This document shows positions 33,098 to 46,027 of a DNA stretch of 64,000 nucleotides, piece after piece. Both the position numbers and the translations under genes were made by a program. The notes below the pieces were generated by a model. The model saw nothing but the letters and a program-made list of their open reading frames with translations, had not been told where the DNA came from and made no database searches. Source of the DNA: Oreohelix idahoensis (Eukaryota > Mollusca > Gastropoda > Stylommatophora > Oreohelicidae); the NCBI GenBank assembly GCA_024509875.1, contig JAMPIV010000299.1, positions 1,605,001 to 1,669,000 of the forward strand, read 5' to 3'. The first letter of the stretch is position 1; each line of letters begins with the position of its first letter.

Positions 33098-35383
33098 CTC
33101 TTCTTGTTACTTCAACCACTTTCCTCAGATACCTCATTTCTGAGGTTTGGATCTGGCTTTTGTGGGTTGTAGTCATTGCCCACGACTCGCATCCATATGT
33201 CAAGACTGGGACATAGGTGGAGCGGTATACAGCCATCTTCGTTTTCTTACCAACCTCTTTCTTGCTGAGGAATCCACGATTTATGGCCTGAAAAAGTCTC
33301 CCAGCCGCTGCTTTTCGAGTGGCCAACTCTTCTTTGATGCCGCCCTTTTGGTCTATAATAGCTCCGAGATATTTAAAGTAGTCGACCTGCTCCAGGACCT
33401 GTTCTCCCAACTTAATCTGATGTTTTCTTTCTTCTCGTGATATCACCATGGATTTTGTTTTAGAGCTGCTTATGACCATCCCTCTCTTCTCCAGCTCTTC
33501 CTTCCAGACTTGCAGGTTGGATTGGAGATGTGCCTCTGATTTAGCAATCAGGGCAACATCATCAGCAAATGCCAGCTCCGAAATATAAACCTGTCTCATC
33601 TTCCAGTACCCCACTGAATACTTTCTTGTTCTCTCCTTACATGCCTTGATGACATCGTCCATAAGAAGTATGAAGAGGTAAGGTGATAGGATATCACCTT
33701 GTCTTACACCAGTGGTGGTCCTGAACTCTTCTGACTTATGGTTTGCTGTCCTCACATAATTTCTGCAAGACTTGTAGAAGCTCTGTATAGCATGAATCAG
33801 AGGTGCTGGAATATTCTTCCTTGCCAAACAGTCCCAAAGTCTGCTCCAGGGGACCCTGTCAAACGCCTTTTCCAGATCTATGAAACAAAGATGGATCTCA
33901 CTCTTATACTCAAGGGCCTTTTCACTCAGCTGTCTGAGTGTGAAGATTAGGTCTTGAGTACTTCGGTTTGCTCGGAATCCGCACTGGACCTCATCCAATT
34001 GTGGCTCAGCTAGGCGTCGGAGTCTCTGCTCTAGGATTCTAGAGTAGATTTTACCAGGGACACTGAGAAGGGATATGCCTCTATGGTTTCCACATTGTCG
34101 ATTGTCACCCTTTTTGAAAATTGGTGTTTATGATGGCAATCTCCCAATCCTTTGGTATGGTCTTGTTGCACCATGCTGCCTGTAGGACCTTTAAGAGTAA
34201 TAGGTCGCCTGATGCTCCCATGTACTTAACCATTTCTGGTGTTATACCATCATGCCCTGCTGCTTTGCCCATCTTGATTTTCTCTAGTGCTGCCCTCAGT
34301 TCTTCCATCTTTATGTCATCTTCACCATCATTGGTTTCCTCTTCTGTGTCAGTGGTTATCATTTCTGATGCTTCATCATGCTCACCATCCAGGAGTTCTG
34401 AGAAATATTCTTTCCATCTTTCCATTACTTCCTTCGGGGCAGTAAGCAATTTGCCTTGCTTGTCCTTTATAAATTTGAGAGGGCATTGTTTTTCTTTCCT
34501 CATGTTCTTTATGGTCTTATAGAACAATTTCTGGTTTTCTTGTGCATCTTTTTTCTAGCTTTTCTCCAAATTCTTCCCAGGACTTCTGTTTTGCTGCTAG
34601 CACTTTGTTCTTTGCTTCTGTTCTGAGTGTCACATATTCTCTATATTTTTCCATTTGTCCTGTTGTGTTTTTAGCTCCTAAGTATTGTTTCCATGCCATT
34701 TTCTTCTCTCTTATTTTCTCTTTGACTTCCTCTGTCCACCAATGTGTCCTCTTTCTCTGGTTCCCAAGTCGGACTTCACCGCATGCTTCTGCAGCAGCTG
34801 TCTTTATGATATCCTTGAATTTATTCCAGAGGGTTTCCAAGTCATCAGGTCGTTCTTCTATGTTGCTCACTGCTGTAGCAATAAGCCCCTGATATCTGGT
34901 CTTAATTTCTGGCTCTCTCAGCTTGTAGGTCCTAATGCTCATTTCTCCTGCTCGTTTACTTGGTTTCTTGCGTGATGTTGGGCAGTTCCTAGGCTGAGCA
35001 ACTCTTTCAGTCGTTCGTTTGATTGTTAGCAGGTAGTGATCACTTCCAATCTCTGGCCCCCTCCAGACTCTAGCATCCCGGACATATTTGAATGAGCTCC
35101 TCCTTACAATGGCATAGTCGATCACTGACTTCTCATTCTTTGTCGGTTCACATTTAGTGTATGCATGTATGCGCTTATGAGGGAACTTTGTGATTGTAAT
35201 GATCAGATTCTGCTCACTGCAGAATCTAAGGAGTCGCTTTCCATTGTCATTGAGAGTATCTTCTCCATATCTTCCGATAACTCCACCCCATCTAGCATGG
35301 AAATTTCCAACTCTGGCATTAAAATCTCCGAGCATAATAACTTCATCTAGGCAGTCATCCACTGTCCTTTGAAGCAGCTCGAA
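33098..35383 (-). mobile_element. RTE-like LINE, main part (endonuclease end and RT)
   Basis: A 5'-truncated non-LTR retrotransposon on the minus strand. From the 5' side (high coordinates), 34517-35362 codes the C-terminal half of the APE endonuclease (DEVIMLGDFNARVG, SVIDYAIV, GSDHYLLT). 34105-34527 codes the linker and RT start (AAGHDGITPEMVKYM). 33103-33998 codes QCGFRANRSTQD, DLEKAFDRVPW, GVRQGDILSPYLF, catalytic FADDVALIA, YLGAII and YGCESW. One frameshift near 34,000-34,110 and one at the join of the first two frames break it. Its 3' end is at 23472-23803, beyond the inserted LTR element. The N-terminal endonuclease half is absent because the copy stops at the 768-bp repeat. Confidence 0.9.
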
Positions 35384-36151
35384 GAATGTCTCTTGCGAGT
35401 AACGGGTTTGATCTCCAGCGAGAAAGAGTTCTTTGAAGGAACCCGCTAGCCTAATACAGTTTGTAGCGAGATCAAAAGGGGAGATAACACTCGCGTTCGT
35501 TCTTTGTGGTTGTGGCCCGTGGACGCCGCAGTGAGTGCTAATAATATTACGTCTATCTATGAAACTTTTCGCTGCAGTCTTCTGATGTGTCCCTTTAGAA
35601 TAACATTTGTCTTACATATGATTACGTTATACACCGTGCATCTGTGGGAAACAGGCTATGCCAGTCCAGGGGTAGCGTCACTTTTAGACTATAAATCTAG
35701 AGGGTTTTAATCAGTCAAACACACTCGTAAAATGTTCCTGCCCGTGATGACCAACTGAGACTAAGGCAGACATTAACACAGAACTAAATTTATGTTGCCT
35801 ATGTTCTTGTCATTCTCGGGGTAAGTAGAGATATCCTTATAATATATATATACCTGATAGGAGTGTGACTTGAATTCATTTATAGGATTTCTCCCGGTAA
35901 TTAATTCAGTGATAATGTAGCGCCGCCTACCGCCTTAGTTAACAGGAGAGCTTAAGCCAGGTGTCAGTGTTATTGTTTACGATGGTTAATGGTAAACTTA
36001 CGATAACAGATACTTACTAGGCGTAGAATCAGAGTAATCCGTTCAGTGCTTACCATGGGTTAAGAGTCGGCTAAAATAACGGTCACTACTGTAAGGAACT
36101 GTCAGCGGTGTAGGTTATTCACTTAAAACTGAAAAGGCATGTGCAGGCACC
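35384..36151 (+). repeat. 768-bp direct repeat, right copy (target-site duplication)
   Basis: The counterpart of 22703-23471. It starts at the truncated LINE 5' end and ends GTGCAGGCACC, after which unrelated sequence (ATAACACTTAATT) begins instead of the LINE tail. With one copy removed together with the LINE, the flanks would rejoin as a plausible empty site. Confidence 0.85.
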
Positions 36152-38348
36152 ATAACACTTAATTATAGGAGATAGTCACTTATTACTTTCTGATAGAAAC
36201 TTCTAATGGTTGTGTGGAAATTTTATATGCCTACTTGTGTAGTTAGACGCCAGTTTATAACTTTCACAGAAAAAAAGCAGTCACCAGCCATAGATAACTT
36301 TATATCTTAGGTTTAAGTCACAACTGTATTATTATAGAAGAAACATTGCATTTTCCATGTATTCAATTTTGGGAGGTTAATACATTTTCTTTTTCGGTGT
36401 ATCGACCCCAAAGGGGCGCATACCATTTATTATGTAATGTCAAATGCTGTATTTTTATGTAAATTCACTTAATGTTGTAAGATGAATAGCGTATCCAGTC
36501 AGCTGGACCTACAGGGTTAGATATCTCTTATGTTGAGTTGAAAGAAGAAGGAGTACATTTTGCTGTCAGAACATTTACTGACAGGTACATGTGTGTACAA
36601 AATATATTAGCCTATGCAGGTGCATGCTGATAATTGATAGAGTGGAAGGAACAGGAGGGCGACTTATATGGATAAAGACAGCCCAAACCTATCATAGCAA
36701 TGATTAAAATAATTCAAATCCCATAGTGGAGCATAACTGTTTAGTATAACGTTATTGTAATTTTATTGTTTGCTTGATGTAAAGATCGTCTCTTTTTGGG
36801 TCTCAGTTTCAGAATATACCGCATTTTGCTATCGCAAGAGTCCAGTCAGGCGACGATCGTAACATTCTCATCGCTCTCACGGCTCCAGAACGCAATTAGC
36901 ACTACGAGTTGTCACCCCCATACCTGAAGCAAAACCCTTTTGTCAACGCCCATCCCTCTAATAGGAAATAAGCTCACGCAGTGTGCAACGAGCCATAGCA
37001 AATCTGGCAATCTCATTTTGCAGTAGTGGTTTCCTACTCGCCTTTTGGTCACCAGTCAGAGCAATGTGGCTTACAACATATCTACCAGCCCGGCGTCTTC
37101 AGCAGAATCAAATACACCAGGTGTGTGCTTAAACGGAGCACCCAAGTTACCAATAATAGTTCAAGCCAGCCCAAACGGATTGTACACCAAGCACGCAGGC
37201 ATAATTTCAGCGCCGGGATAATAGCGCAATGGACCATTTGTCCTAAGTAACCTCGTCTTGTGTGTGTTTCTGATCATTTTAAAACCTCGCACGTATGAGT
37301 GGTCAGCCGAAGATAGACAGAGTCATCTGCAGCCTATCTCACCATTAAGGTGTAACCAACGATGGCGCCTGCAGTGGATTTATTTATGTTATTCCATCAC
37401 CCATGGAGGATATCTACACGAAAAAAAACACTTACTGGAGCTATTGCATTTGGTCCCACGAACGCGGACAGGATTGGAACTCAGTTTATTCATTTCTCGG
37501 TGGTCTACAGGTTTTATGATTGTGGTTTGTATGTTCGTTGGGGTGTAATTTCATAAGTGTATACTCAAGGTGATTATTGAGATTGTTCTATGTTGTTGTG
37601 ATGATATGCATTATTTTCATATATATTTCTTCTTTAATAAATTTTACTCATTTATTAACGCGCTGTTTACGACCCTTTCATCCATACTTAATATTACAAG
37701 CTCTTTACTATAGTCTCTATTTTTAACAAGAGAAAAGAGAGACAGCGGGCGGTGCTTAGACTATATAAGTGTGTTGAGGCTTGGAGAGAGATAACTTTTT
37801 TTTTCTTCATAAATCTTCTTCCAGGTTGGTCTCAAGTCCACCCCCTATTTACACCTTATCTATGTGTAATCTATAATTCTGCAAGTCCACTATCATTGTC
37901 GATGTCACTATAATTGTCTAACTCGACAAATACTCTTACACTTTAACTCAACCACGACACCGCGTAGTTCCCGTGATGACAAAAAAGAAGGACCAACACT
38001 ATTGCTACGTCATGCAATTCGCAGAAGGTGATTATATGAGGTTGTGCATTCATTTGGTGACCTCATCATTTAAAACACAACGCCACAGAAACTACTGCTG
38101 AAAGAGGATAAGGATGCAGTCTTCCTTCAAGGATACTAGCTGTAGCCATTGCTCTTTGCTCCTTTGGGATGATAATGACAGTGTACAACTTTACCCTGAA
38201 GGTCTTGATTGTTTTGGTTTCATATTCCACATATTCTTCTCGATATTCTCCATGGCTGTAACACTCACTCCTTCTCCTGTCGGTTTCAGAGATCATGTCT
38301 GATTAATCTTGTTTTCTGACAGTATGTCACGTCTATCTACACATTATT
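36152..38348. other. Receptor intron 2; no gene seen
   Basis: AT-rich with a more GC-balanced part at about 36,800-37,560 whose open frames (37026-37250, 37258-37548) show no domain I know. It may be an old unclassified element. Confidence 0.5.
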
Positions 38349-38436
38349 AGACCTAAAGGTCTTTAACAAGTGGGCATACACCCTAATATAACCGACTAGG
38401 TTGAACGGGACACGCTGCGCAACAAACGAGGCAAAT
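38349..38436 (-). repeat. Dispersed hairpin tail module, copy T5
   Basis: Reverse-strand copy: AGACCTAAAGGTCT hairpin, CCCTAATATAACCGACTAGG, then GGGACACGCTGCGC and ACGAGGC. Slightly diverged. No SINE head is recognisable upstream on its strand. Confidence 0.75.
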
Positions 38437-40734
38437 CACGTCTATATCCACTGCCGTTCGTTTAATTAGTTTTCTAATCATGTTTGATTCCGTTCCACTG
38501 ACCTATGTTTATTATTTCATGAAACATCTGTTGCTAATGATGCAACCTGGACATCTGTCGGTCACAGCTGCAGTTTCGAGGTAAAATGTTCGGTGAAAAA
38601 TAACGTTTGTCCTAATACAGCTTGGGAAACATTACTTGTGTGTTGTGTAAAACGGGTCCTAATTTATAATTCGTGACGTCTGTGGTGGTATGGGCGAATA
38701 CAGTGTAGAGATGTAAGAATATGTGCATGATATAAAGTCAATAGTTCAATAATCGCAGAAATCTGTGTCCTCTTAAGATACGTTTAGGCTGGTAAATTAC
38801 ATGCAAATATGTTACATACTCATGCATTAGTCTTGTCTATATCCGGATATATTTTCTTTTAGGTTGAACTACCAGAATCTAGTGGTTATTTAATTTATCA
38901 CTGGCTAATGTAGCACTAGATATTATATTTCCCATATTTGAAATTTCGTTAAATCTTTAGCAGACGCGTTTTCTGAGTGTAAAACTATTAGCACTGAGGA
39001 TATGACCAACTAATTCATAATGTGAGTGTTATCATTTCTTTTCTTATCTAGGGTGATTTTTACACGCTTTTATTTAACTTCACTTGTATGTCACTTTCAT
39101 GTCACTTTCAAATCTTGCAATCGATTTTTCAATCACTTCCAAATGAGCAATAGCTCTGAAACTTGGTATAGTTGTGTATTCCGATGACGCTACAATAATC
39201 AGTCAATTATTTAATAATTTAATATTGTAATTATGAAATTATGAGTAATTAAAGTTTTTCGTAAAGAAAGTTAACAAATCAGGGGCCATAATCAAGTAAA
39301 CTAAAAATTCAAGAGCACGTGGTGTGCTTAATTTTTTTTTAATGCGTAAAACAGGGCAGTACTCAAACAAGAGTCCAGTTAAATCAAGGGAAACAATCCA
39401 AATTATAAAATTATGAATCAAGGGAAAGTCGAGTTCGATCTCTAGATGGCCTTCAAATTGAAGAACTTGATTGCACCAAATCAACAGGCAGAAAGCCATG
39501 TAATATTGACGCTCTAAAAGAAATGGATCGCTTAAAAAATGTTAGACCAGATTTACAATAAGTAAAAATATTGTTTATGTTTTAGTATATCATCATTTGT
39601 CTAAAACTAAAAAGAAGAAAAAAAAATATAAAAAAATACTTTAAACACACGCTTTTAATGCACTAAAAACATCAAATTGATAGAAATCGTGGGGCGCTGA
39701 TTCTGCATGAAATTAACTTCTGCTTTATACTTCATTAGACACTTATGAATAAAATATATGAAAAGCGCTTAAGCGCTCCACGCTTTGTGTCAATTTGATG
39801 TTACCTTTTTTGACTGCAAGCTATAAACTATTTGAAACATTATTTTTGGGTTTTTAGTACATTAAAAGCCTATGTTTGAAATATTTTTTACATTTTTTGT
39901 ATTTGCTATGATAGGTTCTGAAGTGTTATTTAGATGAGATATGTTAAAATAAGTGAATTATCTTTGCTTATGGTTCCTTTTTGTTACACAGGGTTAATGC
40001 TTAGAACCATATGTCTCACTGAAATTGTACGCGTTGTTTGTCCCTCCTGTTATGGGTCAAGCTAACAGTCTTGTTACAAAAGCTGTTTATGACGGTCAGC
40101 TACAATGTCTACTGATGGCTAAATCCCGAAATCTAGTCAAAGCTTGTCAGGTTTTTTGCTGTCAGGTAGTACGGAATAATAACTGAATTCCATTCTCGTC
40201 AAAAGGGTTTTAAACAGGCGGAACATTTTTCTAGTTCGCACAATTACATCTGGAAAAACAATGTGGATGAAAAAACCTGAGTTAGACTTTTTTTTTTTTT
40301 TTTAATTAACAACGAGATTGCTGTGGAGAAAAACAAACATTCAATCTCGACAGCTATGCTGTCTATTGTCAGCAATACTAACTTGTTTTGTTAGTGACAG
40401 CTCTGACACACATTCAGAGTAAAATTAATTCATGAGGTTGGAAGTAGAGCAAAGCCCAGAGAAGTTGGAGGGGTAAATGGGGGAATACATTCCATGCATG
40501 TCTTCGAGAAAAGGAGATGACAAAGAGAGTAATGATGGAAAGAACAGCAAAAGACTGAAGAAAAATAATGTGAGTGAACTTATGTTGTTACAATGTCAAA
40601 ATAGATAATTTTGTCAGTTTGTAACAAGGGAATATTGTGGGATCACCCACTATTAGGACCGTAGCATCACGATATGTGTGAGTCGTTTCATATTATGAAG
40701 GTTATAACAGTAGCTTGAATCCGTACTTGAGCCA
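38437..40734. other. Receptor intron 2; no gene seen
   Basis: Very AT-rich with homopolymer A and T runs (for example T run near 40,290). No coding pattern. Confidence 0.5.
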
Positions 40735-40966
40735 ATACTGCAAGCTAAGTGTAGAGGTTTGGAGAAGGGAGCGCCAAACACTCCTAATGGCTGTCTTCCT
40801 TCAGGCCTGGTTCCAATCTAGTCCTCATTTCTTCAAGGATTGTCTAATGTTGTCCTCCCAGTGGAATCTGGGTCTTCCTAGAGGCCTGGATCCCTGACTC
40901 TTAGTTTCCTGTACTTGTTGTGGTAGCCGATCTTCCTCTATTCTGCAGATATGGCCAAACCATCGT
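40735..40966 (-). pseudogene. RTE-like LINE C-terminal fragment
   Basis: A decayed copy of the 23472-23803 LINE end. The minus strand reads RWFGHICRIEEDRLPQQ, SQGSRPLGRPRFHWEDNI, RQSLKK, then the diverged tail. It is preceded by unrelated sequence, so only about 230 bp survives. Confidence 0.75.
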
Positions 40967-41205
40967 TCTAATGAATACAAATAAGGATATACAAATTTAA
41001 AAATAGAAATTGACTTTTCAACCATTCTGTTTAATGGTGACCACTTACATATTCTTTTGCATAGATTATTCTTTAGTGCATCTCTACAGCTGTCGTTGAG
41101 CAGCAAATGTTTTAAGAGCTGCTACTGACAATAATCTATTAAAGCAGAAAACAATATCTATCATAAATCGAGCCCTTTTGTGCTGGATGTGACGCTGAAC
41201 CAAAC

Positions 41206-41268
41206 ATTTTGGCACAATCCTGGAGCTCAGGCACACCCTTAAATTCTTTTTGACTTTTGGCCCGCCCC
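41206..41268. repeat. About 60-bp direct repeat, left
   Basis: TTTTGGCACAATCCTGGAGC and following bases recur at 42908-42968 in the same orientation with about 85% identity by eye. The pair brackets the protease-like frame at 41406-42284, so it could be the remnant of terminal repeats or a local duplication. Confidence 0.6.
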
Positions 41269-41405
41269 CATTGGTCAAAAAAAGATGCCCTAACCAACCG
41301 GACCCTCAGAAGGTGACTTGTCTTAGACCAATGCGTGAGAAGAAAGGCAATACTTGGGAACCTATCGTGTCAAAGGCGTTGTTCACTTAAAATGAGCAAG
41401 CAGAA

Positions 41406-42284
41406 GTGAATGGCACTATCACAGAGCGCTTATTTTATACAAGTCTTACTTTCCCTTGTATAGTGGCTAGACATTTGATGAAGCCAGGGCAGATGACGAC
41501 GGACAAAGTCAACATTTGCGGTGTTTTGAGGGGAGATAACCTGTGCCGCCTTCCTATAGCACATATTGAAGTGAAGACCAGGTTTGTCTGTGGCACAATC
41601 CAGGCCGCCGTTATGACTCGGCCCGCAAATGACTTCCTACTGGGAAGCCCTTATTTGGTTCTGGGCACACCTCAAGTGCCTGTCTTTTCTAACGCTGGTA
41701 GCCCCAAAATAGGCCCTATGAGTGAAAGAGGAGAGCCCCTAATTCCCGGTGCTGAGACCTCTCAGGAAAATAGCCTGCAGAGAGCTGATTTAGAGCACCC
41801 GAAAGACTGTCTGCAGAATGCTGGGTTGGAGACCCAGAAAGACAGTGACAATTTTTATGCAGAAGCGCATCCCTCTGATAGCCCTGTTCAGCTGGATGGC
41901 AAGGCAGTGGCGACGCCCATGACATTGGAAATACCTCCGTTATTATCAGGAAATAGGCAACTGATGGCATTGACTCCCTCGAGTGAAGGTAATGTCGATA
42001 ATAGTGCTATCTCCTATGCACCCGACCAGCACTCTCCTCGCAGGGCAGAAGACAATGGACAGAGCGACCTTACGCCTATGAACAGAGCTAGGCCCGACAA
42101 CCCCAATCTCTCTTTTCCCGGATACATGCCTCCTGAAGGGGTGGGAGAAGAGAGAGTCGAAAGCATACATTTTATACCGACGAGTTTGGATGCTCCTATT
42201 ACCCAAGCCAAATCTGGTGGTGGTAACGACAGAGAAGGTTTAGACCAACCGTGGGATGGCACTGGCCGGAGACTGGACTCGTAA
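41406..42284 (+). pseudogene. Protease-like fragment of a second gypsy-type element
   Basis: A 292-codon open frame with higher GC than its surroundings. Residues about 15-75 resemble the part of a retroelement aspartic protease after the active site: a region VRHLMKPGQMT-like, then a LCRLPIAHIEV strand, CGTIQAAVM, and NDFLLGSPY at the position of the ILG motif. The catalytic D-S/T-G triad is absent at the expected place (LFYTSLTFPC), so it could not act as a protease. The remaining 200 residues are low-similarity, proline- and serine-rich and resemble a linker between protease and RT. No RT or integrase follows. It is probably a relic with a by-chance open frame. Confidence in the protease relation is moderate. 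Confidence 0.5.
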
Positions 42285-44734
42285 TATATCCCCAGGGTGG
42301 GAGTAGACAATAGAGGCGCCGAAAATATATTAGCGGCCCCTTCTTGTAAGTCTTTATCTCATCATTCTGTATCTTTCTTTTCGTCGGGCCCAATAACCCG
42401 GGGCCCCGGAATTCTGACTGTGGGAGACCCATTCACTCTGATATAAATCATTGAATATTCTTGCTGGCCGATTGGGACCTAAAACCAACTTTGGAGAAAT
42501 AACATCGAGAGGCCACCCCTCCGTCTCATTTCTAGAGCAGACGCCTCTGCTTATTGCAGCATACAAAAACAATAACATCCCCTCCGCGTCTGGTCATGAG
42601 AGAGCTAGCGGGTGGCTGGTTACGCACTATTATGGCGATTTCACACAGAGACCGCCCGCCAGAGTAAGTTGATCCTAAGGGCAGAGAAATTAGTCGTAGG
42701 GGGAGCGCACACGCTGGTACGCGTCGCGCTGGACGCAAAGGTAATAAACTGAGGAAACGTACGGCTAGGTGGCGTGAAGAAAGAGGGAAGATGAACAGGA
42801 ATTTAAGTTGTAATTGATAATGTTTTGACCAACATTTTAGGACCCAGGTTTAGTCCCCAAGGACTTTTGAACTTTGAATGGGGTACGATTGTGACACTGG
42901 ATCTATAATTTTGGCACAATGCTGGAGCTCAGGCACATCCCTAAATTCGTTTTGGCTTTTGACTTCAACACACCATCGATGTGGGGACCTAGAAACAAGC
43001 ATTTCATCACAACTCTGGTCGTATCATACACATCCTTGACTGAGTTCTCGAGTTGAGAAAGGTTTGGTTTAAATCTTAAAAACCCATTAACCGGAAGGCC
43101 GAGTGAGTACCCAGCTGTTGGTACCCTCTGCTCCTGGAGCTGCTTAACCTCTGACCCCATGTTGCGACGTTTTTTTCTTGTAGACAGGATCAGTAGACAC
43201 TTATGTTAATATATATATATGTTCTCTATAACAGGCCACACAGGCCATCACTTATGTTACTGTGTAGATACTTCCGTGAGTAAGGGTGGCACGGTTAGAC
43301 AAAGCTAATACATTCGCTGATAAATACGATCAGCCTTGGTCGGGCTTACAGGTGGCCGACAGGTGTGTAAATATGTATAAACATAGGCAAATGTCATGGG
43401 TACTTTAAGTTTGTTTAAGTTGCAATCATCCACTCCACAGTAACGATAGTTAGCAATAGACCAACGGGTAAGACCAATGGTTTCCAACTCACAATATACA
43501 GTTTATTGTCACAGTAACGTAGACATCAGGAACAGCACACTGTCACAAGTTATAATGGCATACAAAATCCATGGCAAATAGATTGCAGAAAACACCGTAA
43601 ATCATAGCATCTTAAATATCAAGAGCTTGGATGCATAAACCGCAACTTACAATACAGTTCATATAAGCCGACGTAATCCACGGCATTAGAATGATATATC
43701 GTGTAAGTACAAAAATCCACCAAGAAAGGAATTGCATACATCATAATACTAGGTACATCAATGAGCCAACGTAATCTTAGGCATTAGAATAATAAATCTC
43801 CTGGGAGAAAGAACATTCCTTTTCAATAATCTATCTATCTTCACTTCAATAATATATTCTCTTCAAAAATATCCTCTGGTCACACTAACGAGACTAAACA
43901 ACTGTCTCGAAGCTCTGCCAGGTACATACTAATCCCGAGATCACAGTCTCTCAGTACAACTCAGTAAAAATTGCTCATGCGCAAACTAACCACTTGAGAG
44001 CTGAGCTCGGCTCATCCGTATCTCCCCCAAACTACCACTAAGAACATTCGAACACTTTCTTTATTTAAAAAAAAAGACTAACACCTACTCAGTTGAGCAA
44101 TGTTCAAGAAAAACAGCGTACAAAAAGTACCCAAACAAAAATCAACTCATTACTTTAAACGTGCTTACTAGAAAAAACAGCCCCGTACATAAAAATCTTT
44201 AGCACTTAACTCTGACTCAAAATATGACTTAACACCCCAGTAATGTCCAAGCTCACCAATCTGCAGAATAGAGCGCCCATCCCGTCTTAAATTATAGACT
44301 GGTGGGCCCTTTATTTATACGCCCAGTTACTATTGAAGTGGCAGCGTCTCACGGGTATATAGAGGCGCATCGCTTGCACAAACCCGAGTTTGGACTCATT
44401 TTGACCCACAGGATATCAGGGTTCATTATCATTTAGTCGCTGAAAGGATATTTCCTTCTGACCTTGTCAATCGTGGATTTAAGTTATTTCTCACTTCCTT
44501 GGAAAGGCACGAATTAGGAAGTAATTCGGGTTAAGAGTGCAGGATACTACCGCACCAAAAAACAGGGGACATTATCATCAGGACGTGTAGTGGACAGTAA
44601 TTAGTGGGGGTTTTTGTGACGTATTGGTTGTGCTAGAGTTGGGTGTTTATACATTTTTTGTAACCATTGTGGTTTACCTATTGGTGGCGTATTCTTTGCT
44701 GTGGGGTGTTTACTTTTTTTTGTATTTGTGTAAC
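42285..44734. other. Receptor intron 2; no gene seen
   Basis: It contains the right copy of the 60-bp repeat (42908-42968). The minus frame at 42903-43160 has no known domain. The rest is AT-rich. Confidence 0.5.
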
Positions 44735-45379
44735 CTTATCGACAAACGATAAACCCACATTAAAGATAAGCGTAAATGGGAAAATCCTGGAACAAGTCAA
44801 AAGCTGCGAATATCTTGGTCATATAATAACAGAATATGGCAGATGTGATACAGAAATCATGAAGAGAATAGGAATGGCCAGAGCTACATTCAATAACATG
44901 AAACATATACTGACATCTAAACAGTTATCTCACAAATTAAAACTGAGAATCATAAAGTGTTATATATATTCTGCATTTCTGTATGGTGCTGAAACATGGA
45001 CGATGAATAAGCATTTGGAAGAAAGAATTAAGGCTCTTGAAATGTGGATATATAGAAGAATGGGGCGTTCTCATGGAAAGAGATGAAAACAAATAAAGAG
45101 GTCCTAGAAAATCTAGGTATGAAAAGAGAACTAATGAGGGAAATCAAGGTTCGGCAGCTAAAATACTTTGGCCACATAAAAAGGCATAACACCTTGCAGA
45201 AGACCATAACAGAGGGGAGAGTTGAAGGCAAACGTGCAAGGGGAAGACAGCGCTATAAGTGGGAAGATAACATCAAGAGATGGACAGGAAAGAGTCTATC
45301 AGAGTGCACCACCAAGACAAGAGACAGAAGACGTTGGAGATCCCTTACAGCCAACCTTCGTTGTGGAGATGGCAACTGA
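44735..45379 (+). pseudogene. RTE-like LINE C-terminal fragment, plus strand
   Basis: 5'-truncated after the RT palm. It shows LKISVNGKILEQVKSCEYLG, IKCYIYSAFLYGAETWT, ALEMWIYRRM, then, after a frameshift near 45,070, KYFGHIKRHNTLQKT, EGKRARGRQRYKWEDNI and DRRRWRSL, ending at TGATGATGATG. The family differs from the 23.5 kb LINE but has the same architecture. It is non-functional. Confidence 0.85.
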
Positions 45380-46027
45380 TGATGATGAACCTTATCGAAG
45401 TCGCTTTTATTTGAGCCTGGGGACCAGAAGACGGGGACACAAATGGTGGTTATTATTTTTAGTACTCATTGTGGGTCTTTTTCCATTGGGTTAATTCTTG
45501 GATTTTTGTGTACAACTTGGTTGCCAGTTTGGATTATTAACCGAACTCGGGTTGGGGTTGTATGGGTTTTTAAACTCTTGTGTTTATTTATTGCGAATCA
45601 ACTTTGATTTGAGTGATTTTTTTTTTATAATTCATGCCATCATGCAGATATAGTATGTATTTTTTCTATCTACATTTATATCTTAACAAACATAGAAAAC
45701 TAAGTTGCCGCTGATCAGAATTGTCTTCTACCTGTACATCTGTGATCGTTGAATGTGAAAACCACTGTGTGTATCAGTCCCTTACTTCATATGTCTATTC
45801 TTTTGTCGATAGGTGAGGAATAGAGGGGTGAGTGGAGTTGACAACTAAAAAAGGTCAGAGTGGCAGGGTAAAAGAGTGTTTTCATCGTTGTACGCCTGAA
45901 TGTCACACTTCCACTCACATTCACATTCGCTATTTCAGACTTCTTTTATTTTCTACTCCTCACTCAGACTTTTGTCTTGTCTTAGACTCTATATCACCAC
46001 TCGTGACAAAACAAAGCAGACACTAAC
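45380..46027. other. Receptor intron 2, start; no gene seen
   Basis: AT-rich intronic DNA downstream of exon 2, including its donor site at 46027. Confidence 0.55.

Noticed and set aside
22703..36151. The 768-bp repeats as LTRs of a second retrotransposon
   Set aside because: Their ends do not follow TG...CA with a flanking TSD, and the sequence between them is a LINE plus the inserted LTR element, with no second gag or pol.
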